This document shows, one piece after another, positions 41,340-49,941 of a DNA stretch of 64,000 bases (position 1 is the stretch's first letter; each line of letters begins with the position of its first letter). The stretch lies in contig JBBCIN010000002.1 of NCBI GenBank assembly GCA_037200885.1, positions 744,001 to 808,000 of the forward strand. Direction: 5' to 3'. A program made the position numbers and the translations under genes. The notes beneath the pieces were generated by a model that saw only the letters and a program-made list of their open reading frames with translations, did no database searches and was not told the origin of the DNA. This stretch comes from PMG-095 sp037200885 (lineage in GTDB: Bacteria; Myxococcota_A; Polyangia; Polyangiales; Polyangiaceae).

Positions 41340-44069
41340 TCATTGTCCTTGCTTCTTCGCGCGCTTCAATGCCGCTTGTGCTGCCGCGACGCGAGCAATT
41401 GGCACGCGAAAGGGTGAGCAAGAAACGTAGCTTAGGCCCAGTTGCTCAAAAAACGCGATCGATTTCGGGTCGCCGCCGTGCTCGCCGCACACACCTATCG
41501 AGATCTCGGTGCGAGCGGATCGGCCCTTTTCCACTGCAATGCGCATCAGCGCACCAACCCCTTCGATGTCGAGGGTAACGAAGGGGTCCTCGGACAGCAT
41601 GTGGCGCTCCACGTACACGGGCAGGAAACTGCCGGCGTCGTCACGTGACAGCCCCAAGGTCGTTTGCGTCAGGTCGTTGGTGCCGAATGAGAAAAATTCA
41701 GCCTGCTGAGCGAGTTGATCCGCGAGAAGCGCAGCGCGCGGCAGCTCGATCATGGTCCCGAATTCGAACTTCACTTCGAACCCATGGCGCTGAAATGTTT
41801 CTCGCGCCGCGTCGTCGACGATTTTGCGCGTAGCTTGCAACTCTGCCAAGCCGAGTGCCAACGGAATCATGATTTCCGGTTGAACCTCACAGCCTTCCTT
41901 CTTGACCACGCAAGCGGCATCCAGAATCGCGCGCGCCTGCATCTCGTAGATTTCGGGGAACGTGATGGCCAGGCGTACTCCGCGATGCCCCAGCATCGGG
42001 TTTGACTCGTAGAGCTCCGCGATCCTGCGCTTGATGTCATCGACGCTGACCGCCATCACCGTTGCTAGCGCGGCGATCTGCGCATCTTCCTTGGGTAAGA
42101 ATTCGTGCAGCGGAGGATCGAGCAGCCGAACGTTGATGGGGCGCCCCCGCATCACGCGAAAGAGCTGAATGAAGTCTCGAGTCTGGAAGGGCAGTAGCTT
42201 TCCGAGGGCACGCTTGCGGGTGGTCACGTCGCGCGCCAGGATCATTTCCCGTACCGCAGCGATGCGCTCTTCGTTGAAGAACATGTGCTCCGTACGGCAC
42301 AGCCCGATGCCCTCGGCGCCGAAGGTCAATGCTCTTTCTGCCTGCGCTGGCGTGTCGGCGTTGGCTCGCACGCGAAGGCGCCGAACTCGATCGGTCCACT
42401 TGAGCAAGGTTTCCATCTGGCTCCCGAGCTCGGCCGGCACGGTCTCGACCGCTCCGCTATAGACGTTGCCGGTTGAACCGTCGATCGTGATCATATCTCC
42501 GTGAACGATCGTCGCGCTGACGGTGCCATCCGCGCGGTAAATGGTCATCGTGCGCGTGATGCGGTCGACGTGAAGCGCCGCGCAGCCAGCCACACACGGA
42601 CGACCCATGCCACGTGCCACCACAGCCGCATGACTCGTGGCACCACCTCGCGCCGTCAGGATCCCCTTGGCTGCCTTCATGCCGTGCAAGTCTTCAGGGG
42701 ACGTTTCGGCTCTCACCAGGATGACGGCCTGGTTCTTGGCGGCCTCAATCTCAGCGTCATCGGCGCTGAATACCGCGCGCCCGGTGACCGCGCCTGGCGA
42801 GGCTGGGATGCCTTTGGCCAGTGGTGTAGCCAAGGAACGCGGATCAACGGCCGGAAACAGGAGCTCCTGCAGGCGTTCCGGATCGATGCGTAAGATCGCC
42901 TCGTCCGGATGGATCAGACCCTCTTCCACCATTTCAACGGCAATGCGTACCGACGCCCGGGCCGAGCGTTTGCCGTTGCGGGTCTGGAGCAGATACAGCT
43001 TCCCTGCCTCGATCGTAAACTCGATATCTTGCATGTCGCGGAAGTGCTGCTCGAGCTTGGTCTGGATGGTGAACAGCTCCGCGTAGCTGTCGTGCATCTG
43101 CTCCTCGAGGGACGTCCCGTTGCTGTCAGCCGTCGTGGCAAGTGGGCGCGGCGTGCGGATCCCCGCAACGACGTCTTCGCCTTGGGCGTTCGGCAACCAC
43201 TCGCCGAAAAAGCGGCGTTCACCACTGCTCGGGTCGCGAGTGAACGCAACGCCGGTCGCGCTCGTCTCCCCGAGGTTTCCGAAGACCATGGCTTGCACGG
43301 TCACTGCCGTACCCCAATCCTCCGGGATGCCGTGCATCGAACGATAAAACTTCGCGCGTGGATTGTTCCAACTCCTGAACACCGCTGCGATCGTGGCTTC
43401 GAGTTGTTCGTATGGATCGGCCGGAAATTCCTGGTGCGCATGGGTGCGAATTAGCGCCTTGTATTCCTCCGCTACCCGTCGCAGCTCGACCGCGCCCAGA
43501 ACCGAATCCGGAATCAAGCGAGCCAGCGCGTCCACGTCCGCCGGTATGGCCAGGTCGCGCTGTCGCGCCACTTGGCGACGGGCCTCGTGCAAAGGCGCCT
43601 CGAAGAGGCTGCGCTCGACGCCAAGAACGACGTCCGCGAACATCGATAAGAGACGGCGATAAGCGTCGAAGGCGAAGCGCTCGGACTGACTGCGCTGCGC
43701 GAGCGCCAACACGGTGCGATCGTTCAGCCCGAGGTTCAGTACGGTGTCCATCATGCCGGGCATCGAGCTTTGGGCTCCAGAGCGCACGCTGACGAGCAAA
43801 GGGTTTTCCGTGCCGCCGAAGGTCTTGCGTGTCGTGCGCTGGAGCCACTTCATGCTTTCGCGTGCGCCCTCGAATAGACCCTCCGGGATCGCTTCGTGCC
43901 GCAGGTAGTCCACACACGCTTCGGTGGTGATGGTGAATCCGGGCGGAACCGGAATGCCCAGATTGGCCATTTCAGCCAAGTTCGCTCCCTTACCGCCGAG
44001 TAGTTGTTTCCACTCGGCTCGTCCTTCGCCCGTGCCCTGTTCGAAGCGGTAGATGATCTTGCGCGTCAT
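41340..44069 (-). CDS. ppdK: Pyruvate, phosphate dikinase
   Basis: 909 residues, about the usual 880-900. N-terminal ATP-grasp part begins YRFEQGTGEG and GGKGANLAEM; the phospho-His domain has GGATSHAAVVARGMGRP (about residue 460); the C-terminal PEP/pyruvate barrel has GFRTEH-type GLCRTEHMFF and GVCGEHGGDP. The enzyme interconverts pyruvate + ATP + Pi and PEP + AMP + PPi in the cytosol. The ATG at 44069 fits the family N-terminus; a longer frame to 44240 does not. A sigma-54-like element ends 14 nt upstream of this ATG. Upstream of and likely co-transcribed with the Usp gene. Confidence 0.93.
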   Translation of the reverse strand: MTRKIIYRFEQGTGEGRAEWKQLLGGKGANLAEMANLGIPVPPGFTITTEACVDYLRHEAIPEGLFEGARESMKWLQRTTRKTFGGTENPLLVSVRSGAQSSMPGMMDTVLNLGLNDRTVLALAQRSQSERFAFDAYRRLLSMFADVVLGVERSLFEAPLHEARRQVARQRDLAIPADVDALARLIPDSVLGAVELRRVAEEYKALIRTHAHQEFPADPYEQLEATIAAVFRSWNNPRAKFYRSMHGIPEDWGTAVTVQAMVFGNLGETSATGVAFTRDPSSGERRFFGEWLPNAQGEDVVAGIRTPRPLATTADSNGTSLEEQMHDSYAELFTIQTKLEQHFRDMQDIEFTIEAGKLYLLQTRNGKRSARASVRIAVEMVEEGLIHPDEAILRIDPERLQELLFPAVDPRSLATPLAKGIPASPGAVTGRAVFSADDAEIEAAKNQAVILVRAETSPEDLHGMKAAKGILTARGGATSHAAVVARGMGRPCVAGCAALHVDRITRTMTIYRADGTVSATIVHGDMITIDGSTGNVYSGAVETVPAELGSQMETLLKWTDRVRRLRVRANADTPAQAERALTFGAEGIGLCRTEHMFFNEERIAAVREMILARDVTTRKRALGKLLPFQTRDFIQLFRVMRGRPINVRLLDPPLHEFLPKEDAQIAALATVMAVSVDDIKRRIAELYESNPMLGHRGVRLAITFPEIYEMQARAILDAACVVKKEGCEVQPEIMIPLALGLAELQATRKIVDDAARETFQRHGFEVKFEFGTMIELPRAALLADQLAQQAEFFSFGTNDLTQTTLGLSRDDAGSFLPVYVERHMLSEDPFVTLDIEGVGALMRIAVEKGRSARTEISIGVCGEHGGDPKSIAFFEQLGLSYVSCSPFRVPIARVAAAQAALKRAKKQGQ

Positions 44070-44083
44070 GCGCGACAACGACT

Positions 44084-44098
44084 GCAAAGGCCATGCCC
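44084..44098 (-). promoter_or_regulatory. Sigma-54-like promoter of ppdK
   Basis: GGGCATGGCCTTTGC on the minus strand fits GG-N10-GC with an intact TTGC and is followed by A. The GC is 14 nt from the ATG, so transcription would begin almost at the start codon. Confidence 0.55.
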
Positions 44099-44271
44099 CC
44101 CTCACAAGCAGGCTCCGCCAGCGTGTCCGACAATCCTCGCGTGATTCCTGCGGCGCTTGCGGGGCACATCCAGCGGCGCAAGCGCGTCCCCCCACGCTTG
44201 CGCCCGAGCCGAGGTCGCTCATCGCAGCGAGTGCCGCCAAGTCTCCACCGACCGAGGCGGTCCAATGGCCT

Positions 44272-44934
44272 TCAGTGCGGGCTCATCTCCATTTTCACTT
44301 GATCGATGACTTGCGTGACCCCCGGGGCCGCCCAAGCGGCGTTCGCCGCGTCCTCTATGGACTGCCACGACGAAGCATGTCCAGTGAGCGTTACTTTTCC
44401 GGCCGAAGTGTGGACGTGAATCGACTTGGCATCGGCCTTGGCCTGCCTCTGCAACGCAGCTTCGATCTGCTCCTTCACTTGTGCGGAGGATGTCTCCGGC
44501 GCGAGCGCAATCACGTTGAACACGTCAACGACCCCCTTTAGTTGACGAACAGCACGCTCTGCCGCCTCTCGTTGGTAGTGCCACTCAGCTTGCCCCTTGA
44601 GTGTTACCGCACCGTTGTGCACTTCCGCGACGACCGTTTTCGGTATGAGCACGTTCCACTCGAGCGTTCGCTCGATAGCAGCGGCAATCTCCGAATCGTC
44701 ATGCTTGTGATGACCCAGAACCTTGACAGTAAGGTCGAGCGCAATGGTCCGAACCCCATTCACCCGCTTGGCGGCGTCCTCTGCCGCCCACTTTTCGGCG
44801 TATGTATCGACCGTTCCAAGGAGCGACACAGCCCCTTGATTTACGGTCACTCCGATCTGCGCAGCGTTGATTTTGGGGTCCCAGGCCAGCTCTCGCTCGA
44901 CGTCTTGCTTCAATTGAATATCGCTCTTGTTCAT
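44272..44934 (-). CDS. Triple BON-domain protein
   Basis: 220 residues with three BON domains in tandem, each ending in a Gly-rich turn and strand: GAVSLLGTVDTYAEK, GAVTLKGQAEWHYQRE and GKVTLTGHASSWQS. BON domains bind membranes or hydrophobic ligands and are common in osmotic-stress proteins. No signal peptide, so it is probably cytosolic. The start MNKSDIQLKQDVEREL matches related proteins exactly at the N-terminus. A strong sigma-54-like element ends 13 nt before the ATG. Confidence 0.88.
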   Translation of the reverse strand: MNKSDIQLKQDVERELAWDPKINAAQIGVTVNQGAVSLLGTVDTYAEKWAAEDAAKRVNGVRTIALDLTVKVLGHHKHDDSEIAAAIERTLEWNVLIPKTVVAEVHNGAVTLKGQAEWHYQREAAERAVRQLKGVVDVFNVIALAPETSSAQVKEQIEAALQRQAKADAKSIHVHTSAGKVTLTGHASSWQSIEDAANAAWAAPGVTQVIDQVKMEMSPH

Positions 44935-44947
44935 GCCCAGCGTAGAG

Positions 44948-44962
44948 GCACTCTCCGTGCCA
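44948..44962 (-). promoter_or_regulatory. Sigma-54-like promoter of the BON gene
   Basis: TGGCACGGAGAGTGC on the minus strand: perfect TGGCACG -24 block, N4, and GTGC at -12 (consensus TTGC). Exactly 13 nt separate it from the ATG. It is also partly palindromic (GGCAC-N5-GTGCC). Confidence 0.65.
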
Positions 44963-45198
44963 GCAAAGGCAGGCAGCCCCCGCGCAATATCTGCACCTGG
45001 CAATGGTCACGAGGCGCAGTCATTGCGCCGAGGCTCGAAGCTTTGGATGGCCCTTGGATCGCACCGTGGAGCGACCGCTTGCCGCGTGAGTCGACGGAGG
45101 GAGCCGGAGGCGTAATGGCAGCGAGCGAGGCTTTGACCCGGTCGAGATCGCGTTGATGGGCAACACGCACGCGATCGGCGCGCCAATCGGCGTCGGGG

Positions 45199-46041
45199 CT
45201 ATCGTGCGACGGTGGGATACAGCCGAGACGCGAGCAGAACGAGTAGGAAGAGGACTACAGTCTCGATGCACACGTCGGTGGTGAGCCCGAAGGCGGAGTG
45301 CCCGCCTTGAATCATCAAAGTGCGCAGGAGGTCGACGAGATACGTGAGCGGATTGGCACGCGCCACGGCTTTCAACCAGTTCGGCATCATTTCAATCGGA
45401 TAGATCGCGTTGCTGGCGAAGAACAGCGGCATGGTCATGACTTGCCCAATGCCCATGAACCGTTCACGCGTCTTCACCAGGCAGGCGACGATCAAGGAGA
45501 AGGTGGAAAATACAGCGGCACCGAGCATGATCGCCGAGAGCACGCCCAAGATCGGGAAGAATTCGATCCGCAAGTGCACGCCGAGCAGGAAGGCCGCTCC
45601 ATACACGATGAGCGCTTGAGCGACGCCGCGAAATCCAGCCGAAGCGGCTTTCCCCAATACGAGCGCGCCTCGGTACGCGGGGCTGACCAACATCTTGTGC
45701 AGCACGCCGAGGTCACGCTCCCAAATGATCGCGATACCGTAGAATATGGCCGTGAAGAGAACGCTCTGAGCGAGGACGCCCGGAGTCATGAACTCGAGGT
45801 AGGTGAGCGTCCCGGTCGGGATGGCGTGCGTGCGAGTGAAGACTTGCCCAAACACCATGAGCCAGAGAATTGGCTGAACCGAACGCGTGAGGACCTCGCT
45901 GGGATCGCGCGCCAACTTAAGCACTTCGATCTCGACGATCGCCGCAGTCTGCGCGAGAAAATCCCTAGCAGCAGCGGTCGGCAGCTCAACCGAGACGTTG
46001 TGTGGTTTGTCTGGCCTCTGCGGTGTCGCGATAGCGTCCAT
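45199..46041 (-). CDS. ABC-2 type transporter permease
   Basis: 280 residues with six predicted membrane helices. It follows the DrrB/NodJ pattern: EVLTRSVQPILWLMVFGQVF, YLEFMTPGVLAQSVLF, WERDLGVLHKMLVSP and a late MPLFFASNAIYPIEMMP. It forms an exporter with the ATPase encoded just upstream, whose 3' end it overlaps by 56 bp. Substrate unknown; relatives export drugs, lipids or polysaccharides. Confidence 0.85.
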   Translation of the reverse strand: MDAIATPQRPDKPHNVSVELPTAAARDFLAQTAAIVEIEVLKLARDPSEVLTRSVQPILWLMVFGQVFTRTHAIPTGTLTYLEFMTPGVLAQSVLFTAIFYGIAIIWERDLGVLHKMLVSPAYRGALVLGKAASAGFRGVAQALIVYGAAFLLGVHLRIEFFPILGVLSAIMLGAAVFSTFSLIVACLVKTRERFMGIGQVMTMPLFFASNAIYPIEMMPNWLKAVARANPLTYLVDLLRTLMIQGGHSAFGLTTDVCIETVVLFLLVLLASRLYPTVAR

Positions 46042-46825
46042 GTTCGTCGATGACTCCCTGGGTGTACTTGATGAAAACGTCGTCCATCGTGGCGCCTTCT
46101 CCAACTTTCGCCTTCAGCGCCGCCGGGGTGCCCGCTGCCACAATCCGTCCTCGATGCATGATGGTCACGACCTCGCACAGCGCTTCGGCTTCTTCCATAT
46201 CGTGCGTCGTGAGTAGGACAGTGGTCCCGAAACGGACGCGGAGCTCACGCAGACGCTCCCAAACCGAGTGTCTTGCCGTCGGATCGAGACCGACGGTTGG
46301 CTCATCCAAGAACACGACCGGAGGTCGATGGAGCAAAGCCTGAGCGATCTCCAAGCGCCGAATCATGCCGCCCGAGTAAGTGCGGACCAGGGCATTGGAG
46401 ACGTCCGATAGGCCCATGAAAGCCAGCGCCTCGTCGATCCGCTCCGAACGTTCCCCACTGGAAACACCGTAAAGCCTCGCGAATAGCGTTAAGTTCTCCC
46501 GCGCGGTGAGCGCGGAGTCAGCAGAGATGAGCTGAGGAACGTAACCGATATTCCGGCGTACCTGGCGAGCGTCTCGCACTACATCGAATCCGGCAATTTT
46601 TGCGTTACCCGACGTCGGCGGCAGCAAAGTCGTCAGCATCTTGATGGTCGTCGACTTGCCCGCTCCATTCGAGCCCAGCAGGCCGAAGAAGGTGCCCGGC
46701 GCCACGTTCAGGTCGATGGCGTCCACGGCCACGAAGTCGCCGAAGCGTCGCGTGAGCGCGCGGGTTTCGATCGCCGGCGATCTTGCGAACGCGAGGGCAT
46801 GGGTCGCGTCAGTCACGTCGTCCAC
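45986..46825 (-). CDS. ABC-2 transporter ATPase (DrrA-like)
   Basis: 279 residues, GTG start. Walker A GSNGAGKST, signature TYSGGMIRR, Walker B VVFLDEPTVGLDP and the H-loop LTTHDMEEA are all intact. The C-terminal extension (GATMDDVFIKYTQG) is typical of DrrA-type ATPases. It energises the permease encoded by the overlapping next gene. Divergent from the Bax-inhibitor gene. I saw no good sigma-54 element at a comparable position before this start. Confidence 0.9.
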   Translation of the reverse strand: MDDVTDATHALAFARSPAIETRALTRRFGDFVAVDAIDLNVAPGTFFGLLGSNGAGKSTTIKMLTTLLPPTSGNAKIAGFDVVRDARQVRRNIGYVPQLISADSALTARENLTLFARLYGVSSGERSERIDEALAFMGLSDVSNALVRTYSGGMIRRLEIAQALLHRPPVVFLDEPTVGLDPTARHSVWERLRELRVRFGTTVLLTTHDMEEAEALCEVVTIMHRGRIVAAGTPAALKAKVGEGATMDDVFIKYTQGVIDEHGRYRDTAEARQTTQRLG

Positions 46826-47025
46826 CGTTGACAGACAGCAACGGCTGCGCTCCGGGGCGCAGCGTTTGCGCTCCGTTGTCCATCAGGGCGCGGGCATCGC
46901 ATTAGTAGTTGGGAATTGCTGCTCATGGTCTGCTCGGACATCACGTCTGCAGGCATTTGCAAGTTCTCAGCCATCGCCGAGGCGTCACGCGGAACGTCAT
47001 CCAAAGGCGAGGAGCGCAACCTCTG

Positions 47026-47040
47026 TGGCACGCGCGATGC
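47026..47040 (+). promoter_or_regulatory. Sigma-54-like promoter of the BI-1 gene
   Basis: TGGCACGCGCGATGC followed by A: perfect TGGCACG block and ATGC at -12 (one mismatch to TTGC). Exactly 13 nt lie between it and the ATG at 47054. Confidence 0.65.
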
Positions 47041-47053
47041 ACCTTTCCGGCGC

Positions 47054-47770
47054 ATGTTCCAGCCCAGCCCCCACAGTTTGCTTCGCCCCGGCGCCGCTCA
47101 CGAAATACGAATGCCACAGGGCGAGCTGGATTTCCTGCAGCGAACCTATGGTTGGATGTCGCTGGGGCTCGCGCTCACGGGCGCGATCGCGTGGCTGGTC
47201 GCCAACACACCGTCGTTGCAGCAAGCGGTCTTCGGCAATCCCGTTTTGCTTTACGGCGCCTTCATCGCCGAGTTTGTGTTGGTAGTCGCGTTCGCGACTC
47301 GAGCGGAACGGATGAGCCTTGCCGCGGCTGCTGCGACATTCACGGCCTACGCCGCACTGAACGGGGTGACGATGGCGACGATCTTCGTGCTCTACACGGC
47401 CACTTCGATCAGTCGGGTCTTCTTCGTGTGCGCCGGTGCTTTCGCCGCACTCGCATTGTATGGTGCCACGACCAAGCGCGACTTGACGTCCGCCGGCCGC
47501 TTCATGTTCATCGGGCTGGTTGGCATCTTGCTCGCGTCAGTCGCCAATCTATTTCTCAAGAGTGCGGGAGTTTACTGGATCTCGACCTACGCCGGCGTGC
47601 TCGTCTTCGCAGGACTGACCGCGTACGACAACCAGAAGCTGCGCGAGCTGTACGCGCGGCAAGGTGAGACAGGCAACTTGGCGCTGCAAGGCGCGCTCAT
47701 CTTGTATCTCGACTTCATCAACCTGTTTCTAATGCTGCTCCGGATATTCGGACGCCGCCGCGACTCCTGA
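47054..47770 (+). CDS. Bax inhibitor-1/YccA-family membrane protein (YbhL-like)
   Basis: 238 residues with seven predicted membrane helices. It matches YbhL closely: QRTYGWMSLGLALTGAIAW, LYTATSISRVFFVCAGAF, ALYGATTKRDLTSAGRF, TYAGVLVFAGLTAYDNQKL and the ending LYLDFINLFLMLLRIFG. BI-1 proteins are pH-sensitive calcium-leak channels in membranes. Start 47054 gives the family's length; ATG 47111 is possible, and frames from 46916 are too long and would cross the promoter-like element. A 51-residue membrane protein follows 72 bp downstream. Confidence 0.88.
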   Translation: MFQPSPHSLLRPGAAHEIRMPQGELDFLQRTYGWMSLGLALTGAIAWLVANTPSLQQAVFGNPVLLYGAFIAEFVLVVAFATRAERMSLAAAAATFTAYAALNGVTMATIFVLYTATSISRVFFVCAGAFAALALYGATTKRDLTSAGRFMFIGLVGILLASVANLFLKSAGVYWISTYAGVLVFAGLTAYDNQKLRELYARQGETGNLALQGALILYLDFINLFLMLLRIFGRRRDS

Positions 47771-47842
47771 GCCAGCGTCGACATTCCGCTTCGAAAACCG
47801 AGCCGAAGGCGCTCTGAGCGCTTTCGGCCGGAGGATAAGAAC

Positions 47843-47998
47843 ATGTGGATTCAAGCCAAATCCTCGTACCGCCCGCAACGATTACGAGTTCCGGAAACCT
47901 GGACGAACGTGCTCTGGCTCGGCCTCGCTATTGTGGTCGTCGTGACCTCGGTCGTCGGCGCCGGCTTCTGGCTGGCGGGAAAACCGTTTTGGCGTTGA
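47843..47998 (+). CDS. 51-residue single-span membrane protein
   Basis: MWIQAKSSYRPQRLRVPETW, then a 26-residue hydrophobic stretch (WLGLAIVVVVTSVVGAGFWL) and a basic tail KPFWR. A strong GGAGG ribosome-binding site lies 9 nt before the ATG. It follows the BI-1 gene by 72 bp and is probably co-transcribed. Size and topology suggest a small membrane partner or regulator. No known family recognised. Confidence 0.6.
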   Translation: MWIQAKSSYRPQRLRVPETWTNVLWLGLAIVVVVTSVVGAGFWLAGKPFWR

Positions 47999-48561
47999 GC
48001 GGCGCGCAACTGTCGACTTGGCGGGAGCGGGCATCAATGTCCGGCCCATCGGCTTTCTCAGCGAACAGGACGGCCGCGTCGTATTCACTGCCATCGACAG
48101 CAGCTCCCATCATCCCAAATGACGTGAACCGTGGGCTGGTCGGCAAGCAGACAATTCGCGCGAGGGCGTTGAAACGGTGCGAACCGCGTCGTGGGCACTC
48201 GCACCGCGACGCTGCGACCGTTTCACAGTACGATGTGATCGTACCCGTAGTTGCGGTACCGAGCCTCTGGCCAAACTCGAATGCAGGCGGGAGCTGATTC
48301 GGCAGTGTCTGCGCGCTCGACGGACCGGCTACGGCCTGCAGTCCGCCAAGCAGCGCCACGGGGGCAACGAACGCAAATCGACGATGCAATCAGAGCTTGC
48401 GCAGTGGGTATGCATGCCCGCCAACGCTCCCGAGTTGCAACCCGAGGCGCGAGGCAGGCCGCGATGCAATGCTTGCGGCTCGCCGCGCAGTGTTTGCGGC
48501 CGGCATGCCTTTGCGACCGACGCACGCCGCGATAGCTCCGATCGAAAGCAAAGCAATCACG
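47999..48561. other. Intergenic; possible decayed coding DNA
   Basis: About 560 bp without an intact gene. One plus-strand stretch ending at 48122 reads GFLSEQDGRVVFTAIDSSSH before a stop and has codon use like real genes, so it may be the end of a lost gene. I cannot assign it. Confidence 0.35.
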
Positions 48562-48576
48562 CGGCACGGCGATTGC
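48562..48576 (+). promoter_or_regulatory. Sigma-54-like promoter of the alcohol dehydrogenase gene
   Basis: CGGCACGGCGATTGC followed by TT: GG-N10-GC with intact GGCACG and TTGCTT. Exactly 13 nt separate it from the ATG at 48590. One of the best matches in the window. Confidence 0.65.
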
Positions 48577-48589
48577 TTTGCTTGAGAAC

Positions 48590-49618
48590 ATGGCAAAAAC
48601 AATGAAGGCCGCAGTCGTGCGCAATTTCGGCATGCCGCTGACGATCGAGGAGCGCCCGATCCCCACGCCTGGGCCAGGCGAAGTTCTCGTCAAGATCCGG
48701 GCGACCGGGGTCTGCCACACGGACCTGCACGCGGCAGACGGTGATTGGCCCGTGAAACCTGCACCTCCGTTCGTGCCGGGTCACGAAGGCACTGGCATCG
48801 TTGCCGCCCTCGGCGCTGGCGTTAAGAACATCAAGGAAGGCGATGCGGTTGGCATTGCCTGGCTACACGACGCGTGCGGCGCCTGTGAGCATTGCATCAC
48901 TGGCTGGGAAACCCTGTGCGAATCGCAACACGATAGCGGCTACAGCGTCGATGGCACCTTCGCTGAATATGCTCTCGGCGCCGCTGCCTATGTGGCTCGC
49001 CTGCCCCAACGCTTCGACTTCGCAGAGATGGCGCCCATTCTCTGCGCCGGCGTCACGACCTACAAGGGCATCAAAGAGACGGAGGCGAAACCCGGCGAGT
49101 GGATCGCAATTTCCGGGATTGGCGGGCTCGGCCACGTGGCAATCCAATATGCGCGCGCGATGGGCCTACACGTCGTAGCGCTCGACGTCACCGAAGAAAA
49201 GCTCGCGCTAGCGCGCAAGCTCGGTGCGGATCTCGCGATCAATGCGCGAGAGCCCGATGCCGCTAGTCAAGTCGTGAAAATGACTGGCGGTGGGGCTCAC
49301 GGCGTACTCGTCACTGCGGTCTCACCGCCCGCGTTCGCGCAGGCCCTCGAGCTCGTCCGAAGGAAGGGCACCATTAGCTTGGTGGGACTTCCTCCGGGAA
49401 ACTTCCCCACGCCAATCTTCGACGTGGTCCTGAAGCGTATCACCCTGCGCGGTTCGATCGTCGGCACGCGCAAGGATCTTGCAGAAGCCATCGAATTTGC
49501 CGCTGAAGGCAAGGTTCGGGCGCACATCCACAAAGCGAAACTCGAGGACATCAACAGCGTATTTTCCGCTCTGAAAGCAGGAAATGTGGATGGGCGAATG
49601 GTGCTCGAGCTTGGCTGA
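48590..49618 (+). CDS. Zinc-dependent alcohol dehydrogenase (AdhP-like)
   Basis: 342 residues. Catalytic zinc ligands in GVCHTDLH and GHEGTGIV; structural zinc cluster CGACEHCITGWETLC; NAD motif SGIGGLGHVA. It matches the AdhP/propanol-preferring group, which interconverts alcohols and aldehydes with NAD. ATG 48590 or 48602 (MKAAVV) are both plausible; the first is exactly 13 nt from a sigma-54-like element, the second is the usual family start and would give a 12-nt longer leader. Single gene. Its 3' end is overlapped by a small antisense reading frame. Confidence 0.92.
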   Translation: MAKTMKAAVVRNFGMPLTIEERPIPTPGPGEVLVKIRATGVCHTDLHAADGDWPVKPAPPFVPGHEGTGIVAALGAGVKNIKEGDAVGIAWLHDACGACEHCITGWETLCESQHDSGYSVDGTFAEYALGAAAYVARLPQRFDFAEMAPILCAGVTTYKGIKETEAKPGEWIAISGIGGLGHVAIQYARAMGLHVVALDVTEEKLALARKLGADLAINAREPDAASQVVKMTGGGAHGVLVTAVSPPAFAQALELVRRKGTISLVGLPPGNFPTPIFDVVLKRITLRGSIVGTRKDLAEAIEFAAEGKVRAHIHKAKLEDINSVFSALKAGNVDGRMVLELG

Positions 49619-49757
49619 AGCCGACCCGAAACTCGTCCAGCGCAGCGAGCGGATCCGCCTCGGAGCTGAACATGACGAGGCGCCGAGAAGGAGACTGGCT
49701 GATCGTTGACGCGCCCTTCTGGAGCGCTTCGAACATCGCCTGAGTCAGGATACGCAT
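49551..49757 (-). CDS. Small hypothetical protein behind a sigma-54-like element
   Basis: 68 residues starting MRILTQAMFEALQKGAS and continuing SRRLVMFSSEADPLAALDEF, a helix-strand-helix-like sequence with normal composition. It overlaps the convergent alcohol dehydrogenase gene by 68 bp. Support for it being real is the promoter-like GG-N10-GC element 17 nt upstream, closely matching those before the CBS and MacA genes. No family recognised. Coding status uncertain. Confidence 0.4.
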   Translation of the reverse strand: MRILTQAMFEALQKGASTISQSPSRRLVMFSSEADPLAALDEFRVGFSQARAPFAHPHFLLSERKIRC

Positions 49758-49774
49758 GCTTGATCGGGGCGATA

Positions 49775-49789
49775 GCACGACGCGTGCCG
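49775..49789 (-). promoter_or_regulatory. Sigma-54-like element upstream of the small ORF
   Basis: CGGCACGCGTCGTGC on the minus strand, differing by one or two bases from the elements at 53964 and 62833. GG-N10-GC spacing is exact; 17 nt to the ATG at 49757. Confidence 0.5.
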
Positions 49790-49941
49790 CATCGGATTCG
49801 CGCTCTGGGCGGCAGGCTGAGCGCACTCCCTGCGCTTGCCTGCGCAAACCTTGCGTCTGCAACGCGGGCTACGATCCAGCAAAGGTGTGTGCTTTGGGGT
49901 CCAGCTCCCGGAGAATATCTTTCGAGAAGGTCAAGAGGACA

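Noticed and set aside
44931..45170. Minus-strand frame between the permease and BON genes
   Set aside because: It overlaps the BON promoter element and start and has no recognisable domain.
46826..46925. Possible sigma-54 element before the ABC ATPase gene
   Set aside because: A GG-N10-GC spacing exists (TGGACAACGGAGCGC) but neither the GCAC nor the TTGC block is conserved.
47928..48389. Minus-strand frame beginning with a signal-peptide-like sequence
   Set aside because: The rest is irregular, it ends in an Arg-rich low-complexity run and it overlaps the better-supported 51-residue gene.
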